The translations under genes and the position numbers were made by a program. Shown piece after piece: positions 8,736 to 15,299 of a stretch of DNA of 18,707 nucleotides. The notes under the pieces are model-generated. The model was given only the letters and a program-made list of their open reading frames with translations, was not told the DNA's origin and did not search any database. The DNA is from Candidatus Stahliibacteriota bacterium (GTDB taxonomy: Bacteria; Hydrothermota; Tepidihabitantia; SM23-42). Location: NCBI GenBank assembly GCA_030613445.1, contig JAUWLY010000014.1, forward strand, positions 1 to 18,707. The letters are read 5' to 3'. Each line of letters begins with the position of its first letter. Positions within the stretch are counted from its first letter, which is position 1.

Positions 8736-8927
8736 ATGAAAGGCATGAATGATCGGGTCAGGAATTTCACGATTTGGGACATAAAGCTGGTTCAGGGTGC
8801 AGCTATGTGTGTTATGTTAATAATAGCAAAGCTTTTTCCTCAAATACTGGAGATTAGTATTTGGTGGCTTGTCGTATTGGCTATCCTCCTCAGCATAAGA
8901 CCAATGTGTTTATTTTTGCATAAGTAG
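8736..8927 (+). CDS. Small membrane protein, function unknown
   Basis: About 63 residues: a short basic and polar N-terminus with FTIWDIKLVQG, then two hydrophobic segments (AAMCVMLIIAKLFPQIL and SIWWLVVLAILLSI) ending RPMCLFLHK. It looks like a small two-helix inner-membrane protein; the 'IWDI' and 'WW' pattern resembles short conserved hypotheticals seen in several bacterial groups, which is recollection rather than a search result. AGGAGG at 8716-8721 lies 14 bases before the ATG at 8736, rather far. An in-frame TTG at 8712 lies upstream of the ribosome site and is unlikely to be the start. It follows the beta-helix gene by 41 bp and may be cotranscribed with it. Confidence 0.65.
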   Translation: MKGMNDRVRNFTIWDIKLVQGAAMCVMLIIAKLFPQILEISIWWLVVLAILLSIRPMCLFLHK

Positions 8928-8997
8928 GAAACTTCTTTGTTTTAAGCACTATTCTTGGCGCAACTTAAGACTCTCGCTTAAGACTTCAGCGTATCCA

Positions 8998-9033
8998 TCA
9001 TTTTATCCTTTTGTTAATTGACAAAATGATAAA
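8998..9033. repeat. Palindromic intergenic repeat, copy 2
   Basis: Second copy of the element at 3055-3090 (34 of 36 identical). Its arms TTTTATCCTTTTGT and ACAAAATGATAAAA (one mismatch) flank the same TAATTG loop. It stands 70 bp after the small membrane gene and may end that transcript. Two degenerate CTTAAGAC direct repeats lie just upstream (about 8966-8985). Confidence 0.7.
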
Positions 9034-9071
9034 ATGACAAAAATGGAAGCAACAGAAGCAGCAAGGCTGTA

Positions 9072-9128
9072 ATCTGAGACACCTAATCTCCGTCCCTTCA
9101 GTTCTCTTGTTGCATTTGATTCTCAGAT
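9072..9128 (+). other. Possible structured leader of the membrane glycosyltransferase gene
   Basis: Perfect 8-base arms ATCTGAGA (9072-9079) and TCTCAGAT (9121-9128) enclose 41 bases, ending 15 bases before the ATG at 9144. GCAACA at 9049-9054 could instead pair with TGTTGC at 9108-9113 inside the loop. No known riboswitch was recognised. Confidence 0.3.
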
Positions 9129-9143
9129 GGATAGAATTGAACA

Positions 9144-10685
9144 ATGCGTATCAGGACAAACCAGAGGACTTTTCTATTTATTGTCTTCATTGTTCCTTTT
9201 TTGGCAACGCTGCTTATTTCATATTTTGTCTTTGACCAAATCCCACATATTCAAGATAGTATTGCTCAGGTCTTTCAGGCAAAGATATTTGCTTCTGGCA
9301 AGCTATACGAGACTTCTCACCCTCTCAAAGAATTTTTCGAGTACACCCATATTATCAATAACGGCAAATGGTATTCTCAATATCCGCCGGGTCATGCGCT
9401 CTTCTTAATGGTCGGTGTATTACTTGGCATGCCATGGATAATAAACCCTTTATTAGGAGCCTTTTCTGTTCTCATTATCTTTTTTCTTGGTAAAGAAATT
9501 TATGACCAGAAAACAGGTCGGCTCGCAGCGATTTTCACGGTACTCTCGCCGTTCTTTCTTTTTATGTCATCTGAATTCATGGTACACTCAAGCGCCATGT
9601 TCACAATTGCTCTGTTTGCTCTTTTCTTTGTCAAAACGGTCAAGAAAAGTAAATTGCTCTATGCCTGTATTGCCGGCATAGCTCTGGGTTTATGTACATT
9701 GATACGTCCGTACACAGCATTTGCTTTGTGCATACCGTTTCTGGTTTATGGGGTGATACTGACCTTTAAAAAGCCCAGACAATATATATCACTTTTTGTC
9801 GCCATTACGTTTTTCACTTTGATCCTTATTGCCTTCTTGCTCATCTATAACCAGATCACAAACGGAGACCCATTCAGATTTGGTTATACAGTTCTTTATG
9901 GTCCAGGTCATGGACTCGGTTTTGGCAAAGCCACCTGGGGATCCCCTCATACGTTTTCACGAGGTTTGGTTAATTTCTGGGATTCAATAAAGGCACTAAA
10001 CCTTCATCTACTTGGCTGGCCATATATTTCTCTGTTGCCTGTAGTTATTCTGCTAATAAGCCGCAAAATGCGACGCTGGGATTACATTTTCTTCTTCTCG
10101 TTTTTGTCACTCGGTATTGCCTACATATTCTATTGGTATCATGACCTATGCTTTGGTCCAAGATTTCTGTATGAAGCATTACCATTTGTAATAATTCTGT
10201 CAGCGCGTGCAATATTAGTGCTACCTGAATTAGTAAAAGAAAACTTACGAATCAAGAAAACTTCTGCGAGAAGTATAAGAATTATCTCAGCATTCATTAT
10301 TGCTGTGCTATTTTTATATAGTGCAGTAAATACTATGCCCAAGCTAATAAAAGGCGACGAACCTAATTTCTATTGGAAAGATCGCGGTTATGCAAATTCA
10401 TATTGGGGGGTTGATGCTTATCTTTCAAGACTGTTAAAAAGTAAGAAGCTTACCAATAGCATAGTGTTCGTACAATATGATTATCCTATATTTCCATTTG
10501 ACTCGCTATTCTGGTTTGGATCGGGATTCTTGAATAACTCGCCGGGCTTAAATAACGACGTCATCTATGCGAGACACCTGGGTGCGCGCGATACCCTACT
10601 AATGGATTATTATCCCGACAAAAAGTATTATCTTTATACGGGTAAGTTGAGGGCTGGTAAGCTGCTTGAGATACAGAAATTCTAA
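9144..10685 (+). CDS. ArnT/PMT-like integral membrane glycosyltransferase
   Basis: A 513-residue protein with about ten or more membrane helices, of the GT-C class that takes a sugar from a polyprenyl-phosphate donor on the outer face of the inner membrane and puts it on lipid or protein. After the first helix comes a periplasmic loop with acidic residues (D31 in FDQIPHIQD, D38) where the catalytic Asp of the family sits, followed by an amphipathic QAKIFASGKLY and YSQYPPGHALFL (YPPG at 80-83), both characteristic. GRLAAIFTVLSPFFLFMSSE and HDLCFGPRFLYEALPF are also typical of dolichyl-phosphate-mannose-like transferases. The short C-terminal soluble part is unassigned. No strong ribosome site precedes the ATG. 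The acceptor is unknown; surface lipid or exported glycoprotein decoration would fit the neighbourhood. Confidence 0.82.
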   Translation: MRIRTNQRTFLFIVFIVPFLATLLISYFVFDQIPHIQDSIAQVFQAKIFASGKLYETSHPLKEFFEYTHIINNGKWYSQYPPGHALFLMVGVLLGMPWIINPLLGAFSVLIIFFLGKEIYDQKTGRLAAIFTVLSPFFLFMSSEFMVHSSAMFTIALFALFFVKTVKKSKLLYACIAGIALGLCTLIRPYTAFALCIPFLVYGVILTFKKPRQYISLFVAITFFTLILIAFLLIYNQITNGDPFRFGYTVLYGPGHGLGFGKATWGSPHTFSRGLVNFWDSIKALNLHLLGWPYISLLPVVILLISRKMRRWDYIFFFSFLSLGIAYIFYWYHDLCFGPRFLYEALPFVIILSARAILVLPELVKENLRIKKTSARSIRIISAFIIAVLFLYSAVNTMPKLIKGDEPNFYWKDRGYANSYWGVDAYLSRLLKSKKLTNSIVFVQYDYPIFPFDSLFWFGSGFLNNSPGLNNDVIYARHLGARDTLLMDYYPDKKYYLYTGKLRAGKLLEIQKF

Positions 10686-10718
10686 CAGTATTCTTTTGTT
10701 CTTCAGTCCCTTAAGACA

Positions 10719-10746
10719 TTGACAAAAAACATCAGCACTGTATAAT
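10719..10746 (+). promoter_or_regulatory. Sigma-70-type promoter of the Kelch gene
   Basis: Perfect TTGACA (10719-10724), a 16-base spacer and perfect TATAAT (10741-10746). GGGAGG at 10761-10766 stands 4 bases before the ATG at 10771. Confidence 0.8.
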
Positions 10747-10770
10747 TAAATAACAACAAAGGGAGGTTTT

Positions 10771-11958
10771 ATGCAATTATTACTTGTTACATTATTATTC
10801 TCGCTTGTCTGGACGACAAAAACCCCTCTGCCACAGGTTCTTGCAGGCAGTGGCTGCGCTGTGTTTAATGATTCTATATACGTCATTGGAGGACGAGACC
10901 AAAGTTCTCGATATACGACAAACTATGTCTATGACCCATTGACTGACAATTGGTCGACCAAGACTAATATGTCTGTAGCGCGTGCCCATATTGGAGGCGC
11001 AGTAGTAAATGGCAAAATCTATGTTATCGGCGGATGGGTTGGTTCAAGTGCCAGCGATGTTGTTGAAGAATATGACCCCGCTACTGATACGTGGACTACG
11101 AAAACGCCTATGCCTACGCCAAGATATGCTTATGCAATGGCTGTTGTAACAAATAAGATATACGTAATAGGCGGCATGGATATGAACAGTAATATATTCA
11201 ATACAGTCGAAGAATACGATCCCGGAACAGATATCTGGACTGCAAAAACCGCAATGCCCACAGCTCGTATGGGTCCAGCATGTGCTGTGATTAGAGATAC
11301 AATCTATGTATTTGGCGGATCAACCTCTATTGGTAGTCCTACAACTATTAATCAATGCTATGACCCAGGAACGAACATCTGGACGTCAAGATTAAATATG
11401 CAAAACTCAAGATATTGCCTGGGCGGCTGGACATTTAACGGCTTCGCATATGCACTGGGTGGGTATGACTTCTCTTCGTATCACACAACTCTTGAAGTAT
11501 ATGATCCTGTCTTAAATTCATGGACCTATGATGTGTCTATGCAATATGCTCGACAATCTATTGCAGTTGGTTTGTTAAATGATTGTGTTTACATAGTCGG
11601 TGGCTGGAATAATGGACCTTTAAACTATCACGAAGAAGGATGGTTTGAGACAGGTATTCATGAACGGATGCATGCACATACAATTCATATTACCGCCACT
11701 CCAAACCCTTTCTCCATATCAACAAAAATCAGCATAAATCCAGGTATAGATAAGCAGTTTGATCCATTCGATATCGATATTTATGACATAAGCGGTCGCT
11801 TGGTACGAAATATCGCTGCACCAATAACAACTGCTCAGACTACGGTTGAATGGGATGGTAAAAACAATAATGGTAATGATTTACCGAGTGGTACTTATAT
11901 GTTTCTAGTCAGAAGTCAAGGGGTTAAACAAATACACAAATTGCTCTTAGTACGATAA
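10771..11958 (+). CDS. Exported Kelch-repeat beta-propeller with C-terminal sorting domain
   Basis: A 395-residue exported protein with a short hydrophobic N-terminus (MQLLLVTLLFSLVW). Six Kelch repeats follow, each with a 'W-T/S-x-K-T-x-M' lead, an arginine-containing turn and a closing 'IYVIGG' strand: GCAVFNDSIYVIGG, GAVVNGKIYVIGG, MAVVTNKIYVIGG, CAVIRDTIYVFGG, WTFNGFAYALGG and VGLLNDCVYIVGG. This predicts a six-bladed propeller. 'YDP' before each tryptophan repeat is regular. From about residue 308 comes the sorting domain: TPNPFSIST, IYDISGRLV, WDGKNNNGND, LPSGTYMF, KLLLVR. The propeller probably binds a ligand or partner at the cell surface; no enzyme motif was seen. It has its own promoter, and its 3' end faces the converging peptidase gene. 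Confidence 0.88.
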   Translation: MQLLLVTLLFSLVWTTKTPLPQVLAGSGCAVFNDSIYVIGGRDQSSRYTTNYVYDPLTDNWSTKTNMSVARAHIGGAVVNGKIYVIGGWVGSSASDVVEEYDPATDTWTTKTPMPTPRYAYAMAVVTNKIYVIGGMDMNSNIFNTVEEYDPGTDIWTAKTAMPTARMGPACAVIRDTIYVFGGSTSIGSPTTINQCYDPGTNIWTSRLNMQNSRYCLGGWTFNGFAYALGGYDFSSYHTTLEVYDPVLNSWTYDVSMQYARQSIAVGLLNDCVYIVGGWNNGPLNYHEEGWFETGIHERMHAHTIHITATPNPFSISTKISINPGIDKQFDPFDIDIYDISGRLVRNIAAPITTAQTTVEWDGKNNNGNDLPSGTYMFLVRSQGVKQIHKLLLVR

Positions 11959-12004
11959 TTACGGCAGGTATACCAAGTGTTCACCTGTTCATTGAAGGCT
12001 GGAC

Positions 12005-13369
12005 TTATTTGAGTTTAATAACTTTCCAGGATAATTTACCATCTATTTCGATAAAGTAGATACCCGGATTTAATTTGTTGGAACTGATAATTCTACCCGA
12101 AATGGCGAATATCCTACATTTTTTCCCATCTGGCAGAACCAAAGGACCGTTGATAATTAGTGTTCTAAAAAAATCTTTTTCGAACGAGGCGGTTTTGTTT
12201 TCGACTATCCCGGGGAAAGATGGATATTTTAATCTCAATGCCGGGTCGCCAAGGGTTGTATAGATAACAGCTGGACCGTACATTGATTGGGTTGGGAAAT
12301 ACTGCTGGATTATTTCACACCGCGCTGAATAGACTATATTACCGAATATGCGATTCCCATCATTGTATATTTTATCGAGCATACTATTGATAAGAGCATA
12401 GAGACCGTTCATAGTGCCGCAGGGATTAGGTGCAGTCAGGGCGATCGCACCACCGTTTGGATATTCTAAAAGTTGTTCAGCGAGACACTCCGAACTGGAG
12501 TTGTCGAAATATCCGTCGGTTCAGCCCTTACAAAATGCGTACGGATAAACCTGGTTAGTAAGACTGGCAATATCCGTATAATGAAAAAGCGTATAATTGC
12601 CGGCCCAGGCAGGAGGTTGTGTGCCGTGGCAAACCGGCAGGATCATTACAATACCCTGATTAATAGCATCGACATGCCTTTGCCTGAGACTCGGGTTATT
12701 GCCTTGTGAATCATAGATCTTAATCACTGAATCACCTGCTGGCACTAAAAAATTATCGGTATATCCTTCAGCATAAGATTCAAAGTCTGATGACGAATTA
12801 ACGAGCACGGTTGTCTGCCAGATCCCTGCAGTATCGATGGTTTCATAATTTACTATTTTATTGACGACGCCCTGGGTCATTGCAAGACTGTTTACCGGTA
12901 GTCTTGCCAAGATCATATCTGGGATCGAATCATTACCTTCTAATGTAACATACCAATTATCGCAAGCATGTTGTGTAAGGCCACCCCAGTAGAAATAGCT
13001 GAATTTTGGAAAAAGCGGTGAAGGAATAAAATCATTAGCACCGCCGCCCCGCTCTGCATCACCAACAAGTAAAATATAGGTTGGTCTTGGATTCCAGTAA
13101 AGATAGACGCGCTCCATACAATTTCTAATCGACTGCGGCAAACTTGTATCCGGAAAGGTTGAATATATCAGGTCAACCTCAACCATCTTGACGTTAAGAC
13201 CCAAGCTATCACGGAGTTGACACAATGGATACAAACCACTTGTGAAATCTGAATGCGTAACAATCAGATAATCCGCACCATTATCGAGCAGCGAATCGGG
13301 ATCAGTAATGATGTACTGACCCTGTAGTAATATTACCGCTGTAAAAATTATTAAGATAACTTTGTTCAT
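12005..13369 (-). CDS. C25 (gingipain-family) peptidase with an in-frame TGA at the catalytic Cys; candidate selenoprotein
   Basis: Read through one TGA (12523-12521), this is one frame of 454 residues. Residues 1-18 are a signal peptide. The C25 fold follows: DYLIVTHSDF, YILLVGDAE (99-106), ILARLPVN (153-160) and the catalytic His in PVCHGTQPPAW (H248). Then comes PYAFCKG, the TGA at codon 283, and TDGYFDNSSSECLAEQLL, continuing with GGAIALTAPNP, LGDPALRLKYP and the sorting domain (CRIFAISGRI, LNPGIYFIEI, KVIKLK). In gingipain R the equivalent stretch is 'PFIFDVACVNGDF', so the TGA takes the place of the nucleophilic Cys. The His-to-TGA distance of 35 matches the family (about 33 in RgpB, from memory). 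A SECIS-like hairpin follows the TGA. I infer a selenocysteine nucleophile. A nonsense mutation is the alternative, but nothing else is damaged. Transcription likely starts from its own promoter. Confidence 0.82.
12484..12523 (-). promoter_or_regulatory. Candidate bacterial SECIS element of the C25 peptidase
   Basis: Counting bases after the TGA (12523-12521), ACTCC (20-24) pairs perfectly with GGAGT (30-34) around the loop AGTTC (25-29). Beyond one bulged A, GAC (16-18) pairs with GTC (35-37), giving 8 base pairs. The loop starts 24 bases after the TGA and has G as its second base. The bacterial SECIS pattern I recall asks for a loop 16-37 bases from the UGA with a G in the first two loop positions, so it fits. 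Confidence 0.65.
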
Positions 13370-13386
13370 GTTTTCTCAAGCGGGTG

Positions 13387-13415
13387 ATTTTACTACTTAT
13401 ATTCAATAAAGTCAA
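13387..13415 (-). promoter_or_regulatory. Promoter of the C25 peptidase
   Basis: On the minus strand, TTGACT (13415-13410), a 17-base spacer and TAAAAT (13392-13387). The start site would lie about 10 bases before the ATG at 13369, so the leader is very short; the ribosome site (GAGAA) is weak. Confidence 0.6.
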
Positions 13416-13435
13416 GATAGCATATATTCTTTGAT

Positions 13436-13485
13436 ATTACCAAGCAGAAATGTTAATAGTTATTACTGAGCGGAAATGTTAATCT
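13436..13485. repeat. Two imperfect tandem copies, possible mobile-element end
   Basis: Two units of about 25 bases, ATTACCAAGCAGAAATGTTA (from 13436) and ATTACTGAGCGGAAATGTTA (from 13462), differ at few positions. An unused AGGAGG on the plus strand follows at 13514-13519 with a 28-codon open frame from TTG 13523 that runs antisense into the next gene. The arrangement recalls repeated ends of some insertion sequences, but no transposase is present. Confidence 0.4.
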
Positions 13486-13562
13486 TTTGCAGTTGCGGTA
13501 ATCTCTTTTAAAAAGGAGGATATTGCAGTATCACAAAAAAGGTTATACTTCTAAAATAAATG

Positions 13563-14603
13563 TTATCTTACAATTATCTTACCGGTTTTCTTGTAAACTT
13601 CACCCTTAAATAGATAAAAATAAACTCCAGGATTGACTGCGGAACCAGAATTATCCTGACCATCCCACATAATTTTTTCTCTATTCCCCGTTGCTGTTCC
13701 CTTTAAAATTCTGATATGCCTGCCTGCAATATCAAATATCTCAACACTATATTGCTCCATTGGTGCTAACGTAAAGGTAAACTCAGTACCACTAACGCAT
13801 GGATTGGGCTTTGGATATATATCGTGTTCTATAATTTCTTGAGATTTTTCTTCGTTTATACCAATAAGTTCCATAACCCGTATCATGCCGCCTTGCCATA
13901 TTTCTTTCGTTGAATCAGCATATGTCGAGTCATTTTGTATCCAGGCAAATATATCGCATTGATATTCATCCCAACCGCCAGATATTGTGAAGGATTCACT
14001 GACTATTACAGAATCACCATCCTGGATCGTAACTACTGAACCACTATCGTCTGGTAAATAGTCACGGGCAACATGGTTGTGAATGGAATCATTATTCGGC
14101 GCCACATAGAATATACTATCTTCTGTAACAACCATTATCACTCTGCCAACAATAGATGCTGTGGAATCATTACGGAATTGAACATTTATTGTACCTGTTC
14201 CATCTCTTGAGCTATAATCACCCCACATTTTGACAGTTACCGGGGCAGGAATAGCCATGCGAGTAGTTATTTTATCCCTCCATAATGCATGATTAATCAT
14301 GCCGTGTCGATCTCCATCATAATACAACCAGCCATAGATATATGGCGGATGATAATATCTTACGCGTGAGTATGCTTCAGCACTGTATAGCGGGAATGAA
14401 TCAATGACATGTAATTCAATTGCCGCAACCCTACCTGGATAGTCTATTGCGATCTGTGCCAGTTCACGACTGGAAAAAGTACACGAACCTCATGTCTCTC
14501 CATATGATTCTTCGCAGACGACAACTCGTTCTGCAGCATGGAGATCATAAGTGATACTCAACCCAATGAAAAGACTTAAGCCTAATATGATACCCAGGTT
14601 CAT
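13563..14603 (-). CDS. Exported thioredoxin-like (Omp28-type) protein with in-frame TGA in the CxxC site; candidate selenoprotein
   Basis: Read through one TGA (14492-14490), the frame from ATG 14603 gives 346 residues. AGGAGG at 14613-14608 stands 4 bases before the ATG. Residues 1-24 form a signal peptide ending in HAA. Then comes VVVCEESYGET, the TGA at codon 38, GSC and TFSSRELAQIAIDYPGRVA, AIELHVIDSFPLYSAEAYSR and YIYGWLYYDGD. This is the order of Omp28-like thioredoxin folds ('EFTGTWCxxC ... VxxIxYHVxDPF ... VPTxxxDG'), and the TGA occupies the first, attacking Cys of CxxC, giving U-G-S-C with resolving C41. An Ig-like middle part and a sorting domain follow (PKPNPCVSG, IFDIAGRHI, WDGQDNSG, VNPGVYFYLF, KIIVR). 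Likely a thiol/selenol oxidoreductase at the cell surface or periplasm. A hairpin like SECIS follows the TGA. Confidence 0.82.
14459..14492 (-). promoter_or_regulatory. Candidate bacterial SECIS element of the thioredoxin-like gene
   Basis: Counting bases after the TGA (14492-14490), CCAGT (17-21) pairs perfectly with ACTGG (27-31) around the loop CGTGA (22-26). The loop starts 21 bases after the TGA and has G as second base. The stem is short (5 bp) and a competing GGTTC/GAACT pairing exists, so it is the weaker of the two candidates, yet position and loop agree with the peptidase element. Confidence 0.55.
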
Positions 14604-14643
14604 AATACCTCCTTCTTATCGTAGTACGTGACTATCTATTTTA

Positions 14644-14671
14644 AGCATAAATAGTTTCGTGAAAATGTCAA
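14644..14671 (-). promoter_or_regulatory. Promoter of the thioredoxin-like gene
   Basis: On the minus strand, perfect TTGACA (14671-14666), a 16-base spacer and TATGCT (14649-14644), about 40 bases before the ATG at 14603. Confidence 0.6.
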
Positions 14672-14692
14672 TGGTGAATAGGCTAGAAAAAA

Positions 14693-15292
14693 CTATTCTC
14701 TTGAATGAAACGCCGTATCCCTGGCAATAAGGTCTTCAATAGTTTTCCACAGAGCATCGACATCTTGGCTCATAATAACGAGATTATGTTTTTCACCATG
14801 AAGGTCGACTGCCTTATCTTTAAGGACCTTATCCCTTCGAAAACCAAGAGACTCACATGTTTTTATTAAATGATCCTGGTCTTCGACTACTTCAGCGATC
14901 AGTTTGTTCATTTTCATGCTCAGGGCAAGATAATAGATTTCTTTTGCCAGCCGAGTTCCTAGGCCGCGACGACGAAAATCCTTATCTATTACAATACGGA
15001 TTTCTCCAATAGCTGATGGTTCCTCGGTTGTAAGCCGGTGCAATGTTGCATCCCCAATAATTCGATCATCTATGTCTGCCAATATTGGAATGACGTGTTC
15101 GTAATTCAATTTTTCAGCCCATGATCTTATGACCTTAGGGTCTGTAACATCATGCTTTAAAAATAAGCGATCCTTTTCATCGAGTCTTACGAAGAATGCA
15201 TGTAGCTTCTTTTCATCTTCCTTAACCATAGGACGCAGTATTATTTTCTCACCAGTTTTTAAACTTATCTCTTTTGGAAAGTCTTCCAACAT
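14693..15292 (-). CDS. GNAT-family N-acetyltransferase
   Basis: A 199-residue cytoplasmic protein with one GNAT domain, which moves an acetyl group from acetyl-CoA to an amine. Visible parts are LRPMVKEDEKKL (strand and helix 1), IIGDATLHRL, the central strand GEIRIVIDKDFRRRGLGTRL with the pyrophosphate-binding RRRGLGT (107-113), and the final IKTCESLGFRRDKVLKD. The ATG at 15292 is supported by GAGG located in the last codons of the upstream propeller gene; the two genes are 7 bp apart and surely share a transcript. Substrate is unknown. Unlike its neighbours it lacks a signal peptide and sorting domain. A 6-base inverted repeat (GAATAG/CTATTC, 14676-14698) overlaps its stop. Confidence 0.85.
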   Translation of the reverse strand: MLEDFPKEISLKTGEKIILRPMVKEDEKKLHAFFVRLDEKDRLFLKHDVTDPKVIRSWAEKLNYEHVIPILADIDDRIIGDATLHRLTTEEPSAIGEIRIVIDKDFRRRGLGTRLAKEIYYLALSMKMNKLIAEVVEDQDHLIKTCESLGFRRDKVLKDKAVDLHGEKHNLVIMSQDVDALWKTIEDLIARDTAFHSRE

Positions 15293-15299
15293 TTTATAT

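Noticed and set aside
11965..11987. CAGGT/ACCTG hairpin between the converging Kelch and peptidase genes as terminator
   Set aside because: Only 5 base pairs, a 13-base loop and no T-run on either strand.
12521..12523. TGA read as a nonsense mutation making the C25 peptidase a pseudogene of two pieces
   Set aside because: Frame, length and all family motifs are intact on both sides; the TGA sits precisely at the nucleophile and is followed by a SECIS-like hairpin; a second gene nearby shows the same pattern.
13523..13609. 28-codon plus-strand frame after AGGAGG
   Set aside because: Starts with TTG, resembles no family I know and overlaps the 3' end of a well supported gene in antisense; kept only as a possible insertion-sequence remnant.
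14490..14492. TGA reassigned to Cys or Trp in an alternative genetic code
   Set aside because: pgsA (1693-1695) and znuC (5997-5999) end in TGA at the normal family length with overlapping next genes, and other Cys and Trp residues in these proteins use the standard codons.
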